44,257 nt of DNA from an uncultured Lachnospiraceae bacterium. Lineage in GTDB: Bacteria; Bacillota; Clostridia; Lachnospirales; Lachnospiraceae. The first letter of the stretch is position 1, and every line of letters begins with the position of its first letter. The notes under the pieces were generated by a model. It searched no databases. It was given only the letters and a program-made list of their open reading frames with translations, and was not told the origin of the DNA. This document shows positions 31,691-41,100 of the stretch, piece by piece. Where the stretch lies: positions 1 to 44,257 of the forward strand of contig CAMJPM010000014.1 of assembly GCA_946407725.1 (NCBI GenBank), read 5' to 3'. The position numbers and the translations under genes were made by a program.

Positions 31691-34255
31691 ATGGCGGCAT
31701 TTGACAGGATACTATCGGGAAATCCGGGACTCGACAGGGTGCTTGATAATATCAGGCTGGGAGATAACGTCGTATTCAGGGTGTCTGACTTAAAGGAATT
31801 CCGTTTCTTTATGGAGCCTTATGTGGAACAGGCTGTAAAAGACAGGAGGAATTTAATCTATTTCAGATTTGCCGCCCATGAACCCCTTGTCCGGGAAAGG
31901 GAGGGTGTAAAGATATATAATATCCCCCTTTCCCATCTCTTTGAAACCTTTACGGTGGAAATACATAACATAATTGAAAAAGAGGGAAGGGATGCTTTCT
32001 ATGTCTTTGACTGTCTTTCCGAACTCCAGACAGCCTGGGCTACAGACCTTATGATGGGAAACTTCTTCAGGGTCACGTGTCCCTTCCTTTTTATTCTCGA
32101 TACGGTTGCCTTCTTCCCCATCATCAGGGGAAAGCATTCCGTGTCAGCCATAAATAAGATCAAGGATACTACACAGCTGTTTCTGGATGTGTATTCTGAC
32201 GGCAGCAGGATTTTTCTGCGTCCTGCGAAAGTGTGGAACAGGGATTCCGAGACCATGTTCCTGCCCCATGTCTGTACGGAGGACAAGGAAGTCAGGCCGG
32301 TGCAGGACGGCGTAATGTCAAGCCGTTTTTATTCTGTTTTAAGAAAAAAGAGTCGTCCCGGGGAGGAACAGTTTACCGATTCCTGGGACAGATTTTTTAA
32401 CGACGCGAAGATCATGCATGAATCCGGGCACGATATGGAGGAAAGCTCGGAGAAGATGTGCAGGATAATGATGACGAGGGATGAGAGGCTGCAGGTTCTA
32501 TTAAAAAAGCATTTCACACCGGAAGACTATTTTGATACCAGAAGCCATATGGTGGGTACGGGAATGATCGGCGGAAAAGCCTGCGGAATGCTTCTTGCAA
32601 GGGCGATAATAAGGAACAATGCACCGGATATCGATGATGTTATGGAAGAGCACGATTCCTTCTTTATCGGTTCCGATATGTTCTACACATACATAGTCGA
32701 TAATGGATTCTGGGACTTAAGGATCAGGCAGAGAAGCGGAGCTGAATATTTCAGTCTTGCCTCCGAATTTGCGGAGAAGATCATGGAGGGGGCTTTCTCG
32801 GAGGATATGGAGGTCCAGTTTGTAAATATCCTGGAGTATTACGGACATGACCCGTTTATTGTGAGATCCAGCAGTATACTTGAGGACGGCTTTGGAAATG
32901 CCTTCGCAGGTAAATATGAATCTGTTTTCTGTGTGAACAGAGGAGAGCTTTCCGACAGGCTGAAAGAATTTGAGGAAGCCATAAGGACTGTTTATGCCAG
33001 CACAATGAGCCTTTCTGCTCTGGACTACCGTAAAAGGCGGGGTCTTGACAGTAAGGATGAGCAGATGGCGCTTCTGGTACAGCGGATTTCGGGCTCGTAT
33101 TACGGACAGTATTTCATGCCCTGTGCTGCAGGGGTAGCATATTCATACAGCCCTTACAAATTTTTAAGATCGATTGACCAGACCGCCGGAATGCTGCGGC
33201 TTGTAATGGGTCTCGGAACAGCTGCAGTGGACAGGATAGAAGGGTCGTATCCGAGGCTTGTGAGCCTTGACAGTCCGGAGGCCACAAATTATACAACAAT
33301 AGCGGAAAAACACAGGTTTTCACAGAGAAAAGCCGAGGCGGTCGATACATTAAGCCGAAGTTTAAGCCTTGTGGACAGCGATATTCTTCTTGAAAATCTC
33401 CCGCAGTATCTTAAAAATATCCTTTCCGAAAGGGATTATGAAGCAGAGGACAGCTTAAGGTATATGGGACGCTCCGGGGAAGTCCGGTTCGTGTCATGCA
33501 AGGGAATAGTGTCAAACAGGAATCTTATGCAGAACATGAAGGACATGCTGCATACCATATCAGCTGAATACGAGCATGCTGTAGACGTTGAATTCACCAT
33601 CAACTCCGCACCGGATGGGGAATACGCCATCAACCTCCTGCAGTGCAGGCCTCTTAAGGTTTATAAGGATGAGGCGGAAATAAGTATTCCGGAAGATAAG
33701 GGCAGGGTGATAGTGGAAAGCCGGCATTCCTCCATGGGATTGTCAAGAAAGGAAAAGATAGATATCCTGGTTTACGTTGACCCGGTGAATTATTATAATA
33801 TGCCCTATTCCGAAAAACCTGCCGTTGCAGAGCTTATAGGAAAGATAAACTGGAAATACAGAAACAGCGGTAAAAAGCTTATCCTTATGGTGCCCGGCAG
33901 GATCTGTACATCATCTCCGGAGCTTGGTATCCCTGCTTCTTTTTCAGATATCAGCGGATTTGAAGCGGTGTTTGAGATAGAGGAGAGAACAGCGGGATAT
34001 AATCCCGAACTCTCATACGGCAGCCATATATTCCAGGATCTCGTGGAACAGGAAATTCTATATTCTGCCGTGTTTACCTCAGATACAGTTACGGAATATT
34101 CGCCTGATGTGTTCTTAAGTTTTGAGGACATGGGATCCGGACTTGAAATTGAGGAAAGCATGGCAAATGTTGTAAGGGTGTTTGATACTTCTGCCGGTGA
34201 TCTGACGCTATACTACGATATGACCGGGGAGCATCTTCTTCTCAGCAGAAATTGA
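31691..34255 (+). CDS. PEP/pyruvate-binding-domain protein with KaiC-like N-terminus
   Basis: An 854-residue protein. The N-terminal 200 residues (SGNPGLDRVLDNIRLGDNVV, YFRFAAHEP, YVFDCLSELQ) resemble the RecA/KaiC-like fold but lack a Walker A P-loop. The middle (about 280-660) is a PPDK/PEP-synthase ATP-grasp nucleotide-binding domain: GMIGGKACGM, FIVRSSSILEDGFGNAFAGK, CRPL. The swivelling phospho-histidine domain and the PEP-binding TIM barrel of true PEP synthase are absent. The last about 190 residues are unassigned. It starts 20 bp after amtB with GGAAAGGGG and likely shares its transcript. A phosphotransfer or sensing role is possible; the reaction is unknown. Confidence 0.75.
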   Translation: MAAFDRILSGNPGLDRVLDNIRLGDNVVFRVSDLKEFRFFMEPYVEQAVKDRRNLIYFRFAAHEPLVREREGVKIYNIPLSHLFETFTVEIHNIIEKEGRDAFYVFDCLSELQTAWATDLMMGNFFRVTCPFLFILDTVAFFPIIRGKHSVSAINKIKDTTQLFLDVYSDGSRIFLRPAKVWNRDSETMFLPHVCTEDKEVRPVQDGVMSSRFYSVLRKKSRPGEEQFTDSWDRFFNDAKIMHESGHDMEESSEKMCRIMMTRDERLQVLLKKHFTPEDYFDTRSHMVGTGMIGGKACGMLLARAIIRNNAPDIDDVMEEHDSFFIGSDMFYTYIVDNGFWDLRIRQRSGAEYFSLASEFAEKIMEGAFSEDMEVQFVNILEYYGHDPFIVRSSSILEDGFGNAFAGKYESVFCVNRGELSDRLKEFEEAIRTVYASTMSLSALDYRKRRGLDSKDEQMALLVQRISGSYYGQYFMPCAAGVAYSYSPYKFLRSIDQTAGMLRLVMGLGTAAVDRIEGSYPRLVSLDSPEATNYTTIAEKHRFSQRKAEAVDTLSRSLSLVDSDILLENLPQYLKNILSERDYEAEDSLRYMGRSGEVRFVSCKGIVSNRNLMQNMKDMLHTISAEYEHAVDVEFTINSAPDGEYAINLLQCRPLKVYKDEAEISIPEDKGRVIVESRHSSMGLSRKEKIDILVYVDPVNYYNMPYSEKPAVAELIGKINWKYRNSGKKLILMVPGRICTSSPELGIPASFSDISGFEAVFEIEERTAGYNPELSYGSHIFQDLVEQEILYSAVFTSDTVTEYSPDVFLSFEDMGSGLEIEESMANVVRVFDTSAGDLTLYYDMTGEHLLLSRN

Positions 34256-34276
34256 ACAGTTACTAAGGTACAAAAA

Positions 34277-35671
34277 ATGCAGGATTACTTCAATACGGAT
34301 AAACCACACGAGGAATGTGGTGTTTTCGGAATATTTGCTCCGGCAGGAATGGATGTTGCCAGGGATATATACTACGGCCTCACTGCTCTTCAACACAGGG
34401 GACAGGAATCTGCCGGAATGGCTGTGACGGACATAGCCGGCCAAAAGGGCAATGTGAAAGTCGTTAAAGGAATGGGTCTTGTTCATGAAGTATTCTCTGA
34501 AGAAAATTTAGACCGTTTGAAGGGTAATACAGGCATCGGTCATGTCAGGTATTCGACCACAGGAGGGAGTGTTGCTGAAAACGCCCAGCCGATCTCCATG
34601 AATTACATCAAGGGCAGTCTTTCCCTTGTCCATAACGGCAATATAATAAATTCCGCTGAACTTAAAGAAAGGCAGATGAACAGGGGACAGGCCCATTATA
34701 CATCATCAGATTCCGAGGTTATGTCCTATGAGCTGATAAGCGAACGGCTTAAAACCGGATCCATAGAAGAAGCTGTTAAGGGAATTATGAATATTATTAA
34801 GGGGGGATTTGCCGTGGTGGTAATGAGCCCGAGAAAACTGGTTGCATTCCGGGATCCGCTGGGGATAAAACCGCTTGTCATCGGAGAACGTGATAATACA
34901 TTTATCATTGCCTCAGAGAGCACAGCAATAAAAGCTGTGGGAGGGAAGCCTTTAAGGGATGTGGATCCGGGTGAGATCCTGACAGTTACGAAAGAAGGGG
35001 TTAAAAGCGACAGGACTTTTTGCGGGGGAAAGCAGGCTCACTGTGTTTTTGAATATATCTATTTCGCAAGACCGGATTCTGTGATCGATGGGATTCCGGT
35101 ACGCGAGGCAAGATATAACGCCGGTAGAGCACTTGCTCTTGCGGACAGGGTTCAGGCCGATATTGTATGCGGAGTTCCTGATTCGGGACTTATCGCAGCC
35201 GAGGGATATGCAGGCGCATCGGGGATCCGGCTTTCCTTTGTTTTTCATAAGAACAGTTATGTGGGAAGAAGTTTTATTAAACCGACAGACGAAGAGAGGC
35301 AGACTGCGGTGCACATGAAACTCAGTGTTCTTGTTTCTGCAGTCAAAGGGAAGAGGATAGTTCTTATTGACGATTCGATTGTACGGGGTACTACAATGCG
35401 CCAGATAATAACGATGCTTAAGGAAGCAGGAGCCGAAGAAGTCCATGTGAGGATCAGTTCTCCCCCGTTCCTGTATCCCTGCTATTACGGGACAGATGTG
35501 GCTTCGTCGGGACAGCTGATTGCTGCAGAGCATTCAAATGAAGAGGTAAGAAAAGAAATAGGTGCTGATTCTCTCGAGTATCTGAGAATAGAAGATTTCA
35601 AAACCATGACAGGAGGTCTTTCACTCTGCACAGCCTGTTTCAGCAATGATTATCCACTGAAAGTTCATTGA
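34277..35671 (+). CDS. purF: Amidophosphoribosyltransferase
   Basis: A 464-residue enzyme catalysing the first step of purine synthesis, PRPP plus glutamine to phosphoribosylamine. The Ntn nucleophile is Cys14 after a propeptide (KPHEECGVFGIF), as in the Bacillus-type enzyme. The PRPP motif is VLIDDSIVRGTTMRQI. The likely 4Fe-4S cysteines are in AHCVFEYIYF, YPCYYG and LCTACF. The ATG follows AAGG; the gap to the preceding gene is 21 bp, so it is probably cotranscribed with amtB. Its separation from other pur genes and its link to ammonium uptake is unusual. Confidence 0.95.
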   Translation: MQDYFNTDKPHEECGVFGIFAPAGMDVARDIYYGLTALQHRGQESAGMAVTDIAGQKGNVKVVKGMGLVHEVFSEENLDRLKGNTGIGHVRYSTTGGSVAENAQPISMNYIKGSLSLVHNGNIINSAELKERQMNRGQAHYTSSDSEVMSYELISERLKTGSIEEAVKGIMNIIKGGFAVVVMSPRKLVAFRDPLGIKPLVIGERDNTFIIASESTAIKAVGGKPLRDVDPGEILTVTKEGVKSDRTFCGGKQAHCVFEYIYFARPDSVIDGIPVREARYNAGRALALADRVQADIVCGVPDSGLIAAEGYAGASGIRLSFVFHKNSYVGRSFIKPTDEERQTAVHMKLSVLVSAVKGKRIVLIDDSIVRGTTMRQIITMLKEAGAEEVHVRISSPPFLYPCYYGTDVASSGQLIAAEHSNEEVRKEIGADSLEYLRIEDFKTMTGGLSLCTACFSNDYPLKVH

Positions 35672-35685
35672 AATAAAAAATGATG

Positions 35686-35726
35686 TTGCAGACACTATTG
35701 ACAAAAATATAATACGGGCGTAAAAT
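35686..35726 (+). promoter_or_regulatory. Overlapping glnN promoters
   Basis: TTGACA (35698-35703), 17 bp, TAAAAT (35721-35726). Overlapping it: TTGCAG (35686-35691), 16 bp, TATAAT (35708-35713). Start sites are predicted near 35720 and 35733. Confidence 0.65.
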
Positions 35727-35746
35727 CCCGATATATAAAGACAAGG

Positions 35747-35786
35747 GCGTCTTTGAGAATGATCTCAAAGGCGCTTTTTCTTTTTT
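35747..35786 (+). terminator. glnN leader terminator 1
   Basis: GCGTCTTTGAGA (35747-35758) pairs over 12 bp with TCTCAAAGGCGC (35763-35774) across a 4-nt loop and is followed by TTTTTCTTTTTT. A textbook intrinsic terminator beginning 14-27 nt after the predicted starts and 175 bp before glnN. Confidence 0.85.
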
Positions 35787-35798
35787 GTTGATGACAGG

Positions 35799-35866
35799 CA
35801 GTGCAAAGGAGCATTGCGCGGGAAACTATCGTTTTTCGCAGAATAGCTCTTTGGCACTGTTTTTTT
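35799..35866 (+). terminator. glnN leader terminator 2
   Basis: CAGTGC-AAAG-GAGC (35799-35812) pairs with GCTC-TTT-G-GCACTG (35846-35859), with inner TGCG/CGCA and GAAAC/GTTTTTC pairing, followed by seven Ts. A second long terminator 12 bp after the first, still about 95 bp upstream of glnN. Confidence 0.75.
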
Positions 35867-35960
35867 AGGATCTGCTGAAATTAACATCCTTTATGTTGAC
35901 CGGCGGAGTAACAGGCGGCGGATGCCACCACTGATTGAACAGGAAAGAGGAGGACTTATT

Positions 35961-38072
35961 ATGATCGATGCAGCAAAACTTACTGATGAATACGGATGTC
36001 TCGTGTTTAACGACAGGATCATGAGGGAAAGGCTGCCTAAGGATATTTACAGGGCAGTGCATAAGACCATCGAGCGTGGAACACATCTGGAGCTGGATGT
36101 GGCAAACTGTGTGGCCGCAGTCATGAAGGAGTGGGCAATAGAGAACGGTGCCACCCATTTCACACATTGGTTTCAGCCTATGACGGGTCTCACGGCTGAA
36201 AAGCATGACAGCTTTATCTCTCCTTCGGATGACGGTTCGATAATAATGGAGTTTTCAGGTAAGGAGCTGGTAAAGGGAGAACCGGACGCATCCAGCTTCC
36301 CCTCCGGGGGCTTAAGGGCCACTTTTGAAGCCAGGGGTTATACTGCATGGGATCCCTCATCACCCGCATTCATTAAAGACGGCTCCCTGTATATTCCCAC
36401 CGCATTCTGTTCATACGGCGGAGAGGCCCTGGATAAGAAGACCCCGCTCTTACGTTCAATGGAGGCTCTTTCCAATGAAGCGCTGAAGATATTAAAGACG
36501 CTTGGTATAGAAAACGTTAAAAGGGTAAATACGACCATTGGCTCTGAGCAGGAATACTTCCTTATAGATAAAAACTATTATAAACAGAGAAAAGATCTCC
36601 TTTTCACCGGACGCACACTCATCGGGGCTCCACCCACAAAGGGTCAGGAGATGGAGGATCACTATTTCGGGGTAATAAAGCCCAAGGTTTCAGCTTATAT
36701 GCATGATCTGGACGAAGAGCTCTGGAAGCTGGGGATTCCGGTGAAGACCAAGCATAATGAGGTTGCCCCCTCCCAGCATGAGTGTGCGCCGGTATTTGAA
36801 ACCGCCAATGTGGCTGTGGATCATAACCAGCTTACAATGGAAGTGATGAAGAAGGTGGCGGAAAAGCATAATTTTGCATGTCTTCTGCATGAGAAGCCCT
36901 TTGAAGGGATCAACGGCTCGGGAAAACACAATAACTGGTCGGTTTGCACAGATACGGGAATAAATCTGCTGGATCCCGGAAAGCATCCCGGAGAGAACCT
37001 GCCCTTCCTGGTATTCCTTATCGCGGTGATAGCTGCCGTGGATGAATATGCACCGATACTCCGTCTCTCCGTAGCATCAGCGGGAAATGACCACAGGCTG
37101 GGAGGAAACGAGGCGCCCCCTGCCATTATCTCCATTTTCGTGGGAGACGAGCTTTCGGAAGTCCTTAAGGGCGTGGAGGAAGGAAGCGCTTATCAGGGAT
37201 CCGGAAAGGTTCAGATGGGAATGGGAGCCCAGGTGCTGCCACATATCACAAAGGACAACACCGACAGGAACAGGACCTCGCCCTTTGCCTTTACCGGAAA
37301 CAAATTTGAATTCCGTATGCCCGGTTCCTCGGTTTCAGTGGCAAATGCAAATATCGTATTAAATACCGCGGTTGCGGAAGAGCTTTCAAAAATCAGTGAA
37401 GAGCTTTCCAAATACAGCGAGGAAGAGCTTCCCGAAAAGATCATGGATGTGCTGAAGGAAATGCTCCTTAAGCATAAAAGGGTGCTCTTTAACGGAAACG
37501 GATATACGGACGAATGGATAGAGGAAGCAGGAAAGAGGGGTCTTCCCAATCTTAAGTCCCTTCCCGACGCAATGCCTTACTGGATCTCGGACAGCTCCAT
37601 AGGCCTCTTTACAAAACACGGTATTTTCACTGAAGAAGAGATACGCTCCAGGTATGAGATACTGCTGGAGAACTATTCGAAATCCGTTCATATCGAGGCC
37701 CTCACCATGCAGGAGATGGTAAGAAAGGATCTTATGGAGGGCATCATAGCCTATGAAAAGGATGTTACAAAGGAAATGCTTCAGAAAAAGGAGGTCCTTC
37801 CCGAAGCGGACTGCCTTATGGAGAAAAGTATTCTCAAGGTTTTAGACGAGGCCACCTCCGGCATGAGTAAAGAGCTGATAAAGCTTAAGGAGGACACTGC
37901 AAAGGCAGAACAGATGGAAGACGATCTGCTTTCCCAGGCCGGATTTTATAAGGATACCATCCTCACAGATATGGAGAACTTAAGGAAATACGCGGACAGC
38001 GCTGAGGCCATGGTGCCGGATAAGTATTTATGCTATCCCACATACGGACAGATGCTGTTCTCGCTGATATAA
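35961..38072 (+). CDS. glnN: Glutamine synthetase type III
   Basis: A 703-residue enzyme making glutamine from glutamate, ammonium and ATP. Length and motifs fit GSIII, not the 450-residue GSI: THFTHWFQPMTG, SFPSGGLRATFEARGYTAWD, GSEQEYFLID, KHNEVAPSQHE, NGSGKHNNWS, NDHRLGGNEAPPA, NRTSPFAFTGNKFEFR. I place the start at ATG 35961 after GAGGAGG rather than 35922. It is preceded by two leader terminators and followed by gltBD in what is probably one operon (GS-GOGAT). Confidence 0.95.
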   Translation: MIDAAKLTDEYGCLVFNDRIMRERLPKDIYRAVHKTIERGTHLELDVANCVAAVMKEWAIENGATHFTHWFQPMTGLTAEKHDSFISPSDDGSIIMEFSGKELVKGEPDASSFPSGGLRATFEARGYTAWDPSSPAFIKDGSLYIPTAFCSYGGEALDKKTPLLRSMEALSNEALKILKTLGIENVKRVNTTIGSEQEYFLIDKNYYKQRKDLLFTGRTLIGAPPTKGQEMEDHYFGVIKPKVSAYMHDLDEELWKLGIPVKTKHNEVAPSQHECAPVFETANVAVDHNQLTMEVMKKVAEKHNFACLLHEKPFEGINGSGKHNNWSVCTDTGINLLDPGKHPGENLPFLVFLIAVIAAVDEYAPILRLSVASAGNDHRLGGNEAPPAIISIFVGDELSEVLKGVEEGSAYQGSGKVQMGMGAQVLPHITKDNTDRNRTSPFAFTGNKFEFRMPGSSVSVANANIVLNTAVAEELSKISEELSKYSEEELPEKIMDVLKEMLLKHKRVLFNGNGYTDEWIEEAGKRGLPNLKSLPDAMPYWISDSSIGLFTKHGIFTEEEIRSRYEILLENYSKSVHIEALTMQEMVRKDLMEGIIAYEKDVTKEMLQKKEVLPEADCLMEKSILKVLDEATSGMSKELIKLKEDTAKAEQMEDDLLSQAGFYKDTILTDMENLRKYADSAEAMVPDKYLCYPTYGQMLFSLI

Positions 38073-38078
38073 AACTTC

Positions 38079-38094
38079 CGGGGCAAATGCCCCG
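38079..38094 (+). other. GC-rich hairpin between glnN and gltB
   Basis: CGGGGC-AAAT-GCCCCG, a perfect 6-bp stem with a 4-nt loop and no T-run. It may tune the glnN:gltB ratio by stabilising the upstream mRNA. Confidence 0.5.
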
Positions 38095-38114
38095 TTACAG
38101 GATAGGAATACGCT

Positions 38115-41100
38115 ATGGATACCTGGAAAATGGAACATGATGCCTGTGGCATCGGAGCGGTAATAAATATAAACGGTAAGGCAGACCATAAGGTGCTGGA
38201 CGATGCTCTTTCTATAGTGGAAAAGCTGGAGCATAGAGCCGGAAAGGATGCCAGCGGGAAGGTGGGAGACGGTGTCGGTATACTTCTGCAGATCTGTCAC
38301 GGTTTCTTTAACGGTGTTGCGAAAAAATGCGGCATCAGCTTAAAGGGTGCCGGGGATTACGGAGTCGGTATGTTTTTCCTGCCCCAGAACTCAATGAAGC
38401 GCATGTTTGCCAGGAGAATGCTGGAGGTTATCGCAAAGAAAGAGGGTCTCACAGTCCTGGGATGGAGAGATGTTAATATCCATCCGGAGATACTTGGCGA
38501 AACGGCCAAAAGCTGTATGCCCTGGATAAGCCAGTGTTTTATCGGCAGACCCGATGACGTGGAGCGGGGTCTGGATTTTGACCGGAAGCTCTACTCCTTA
38601 AGGCGTGAATATGAGAAATCCTCCGAAGACACTTACATCTGCTCCTTATCTTCCAGGACTATAGTATATAAAGGGATGTTTTTGGTGGGACAGCTGCGAA
38701 AGTTTTACGAAGATCTTCTTTCACCTGATTATAAAACAGCAATAGCAATGGTACACAGCCGCTTTTCCACCAATACAACTCCCTCGTGGCAGAGAGCGCA
38801 TCCCTACCGGATGATAGCCCATAACGGAGAGATCAACACGATAAAGGGAAATGCCGACAGGATGCTGGCAAGGGAAGAGACCATGTCATCTGAGGAAATG
38901 AAGGATGATCTTTCCAAGGTCTATCCGGTGATAGCCGCTTCCGGTTCGGATTCCGCCATGCTGGATAACACCCTTGAATTTCTTTATATGAACGGCCTCG
39001 ATCTGCCGCTGGCCATGATGATAACCATTCCGGAGCCATGGAAACACAATGATTTCATGGATAAGAACAAAAAGGATTTCTATCATTACTATGCGACGAT
39101 GCTGGAGCCCTGGGACGGACCTGCGGCGGTGATGTTTACGGACGGTGAGCTCTTTGGCGCCACTCTTGACAGAAACGGTCTCAGACCCTCCAGGTACTAC
39201 GTGACGGGAGACGGCAGGCTCATTCTGTCATCTGAGGTAGGGGTTCTTGATATACCGGAAGAGAACATAGTTAAAAAGAGCAGGCTTTCGCCGGGCTGCA
39301 TGCTCCTTATAGATACTAAGGAAGGACGGATAATTTCCGATGAGGAGTGCAAGGCAAAATACGCACATGCCTGTCCTTACGGTGAATGGCTGGACAGAAA
39401 CCTTCTCCACCTTGAAACCTTAAAGATTCCGAATAAAAAAATATACACCCATCCCCAGGATGTACGGGACAGGCTCTACAAGGTATTCGGATATACCTAT
39501 GAGGACATAAATAAACAGATCATACCCATGGCCGCAAACGGCATAGAGCCCACTGTTTCCATGGGAACGGATATACCCCTTGCGATGCTCTCAAAGCATC
39601 ATCAGCCGCTATTCTGCTATTTTAAGCAGCTTTTTGCCCAGGTCACGAATCCGCCTATCGATTCTCTCAGGGAAAAGATCGTTACGGATACCACAGTCTA
39701 TATTGGCTCAGACGGCAATCTCCTTAAAGAGAAGAGCGGAAACTGCAGGGTACTGGAGGTCAATAACCCGATCCTTACCGGGGTTGACCTTATGAAGATA
39801 GCGGCTCTTGACGAACCCGGTTTCCGGACGGAAAAGGTTTCGCTGCTGTATTACAAGAACACCTCCCTTGAGCGGGCCTTGGAACAGCTGAATATCACTG
39901 TGGACAGGGCTGTATCGGCCGGTGCCAACATAATCATCTTATCCGACCGGGGAGTGGATGAAAACCATATGCCCATCCCTTCACTGCTGGCTGTTTCTTC
40001 AGTGGAACAGCACCTGGTCAGGACCAAGAGACGTACAAAGGTCTCCCTGATCCTTGAAAGCGGGGAACCCAGGGATGTACACCAAATCGCCACGCTTCTC
40101 GGCTTCGGTGTGAGGGCTGTTAATCCCTATCTCGCCCATGAGTGTATTGCTGAACTCATAGACCGGGGGATACTGGACAAGGATTATCACACTGCCATAG
40201 CCGATTATAATGAAGCAATTCTTAGCGGTGTAGTAAAGATTGCGGCTAAAATGGGTATTTCCACCCTTCAGTCCTATCAGTCCGCAAAGATATTTGAGGC
40301 CGTGGGACTTTCAAAGGAGTTTACGGACAGGTACTTTACGGGGATAGTCAGCCGTGTGGGCGGCATAGGAATAGAAGAGATCGGAGAGGACGTTGAATTG
40401 CGCCACGATAAGGCCTTTGATCCCCTGGGTCTTTCCACTGATATGAGTCTCGATTCCTTTGGTTTCCATTCTCTCCGGAGCGGGGAGGAAATGGAGGATC
40501 ACCTCTACAGTCCGAAGACCATCGTGACCCTGCAGAGAGCTGTCAGGGAAAATGACTATTCGAGGTTCAAGGAATACACCGCCCTTGTGGATGATGAGGA
40601 CAAGCCCCATACTTTAAGGGCTCTGATGGCTTTTTCTCCAAAAAATGAAAAGATACCTCTTGATGAGGTGGAGCCAGAGGAAGAGATAATGAAGCGCTTC
40701 CAGACGGGAGCCATGTCCTTTGGATCTCTGTCAAAGGAAGCCCATGAGACATTGGCCGAGGCCATGAACAGAATCGGCGGCAAGTCAAATACCGGAGAGG
40801 GAGGCGAAGACCCTTCCCGCTTCGGAACAGATAAAAACAGCGCAGTCAAACAGGTGGCATCCGGCCGCTTCGGTGTTACCAGCGAATATTTGATGAGCGC
40901 TAAGGAAATACAGATAAAAATGGCCCAGGGGGCGAAGCCGGGAGAAGGCGGACATCTGCCCGGTAAGAAAGTATATCCCTGGGTAGCTGACATACGTTTT
41001 TCAACACCCGGGGTTTCCCTTATTTCTCCTCCGCCCCACCACGATATCTACTCCATAGAAGATCTTTCTCAGCTGATCTATGACCTTAAAAATGCAAATG

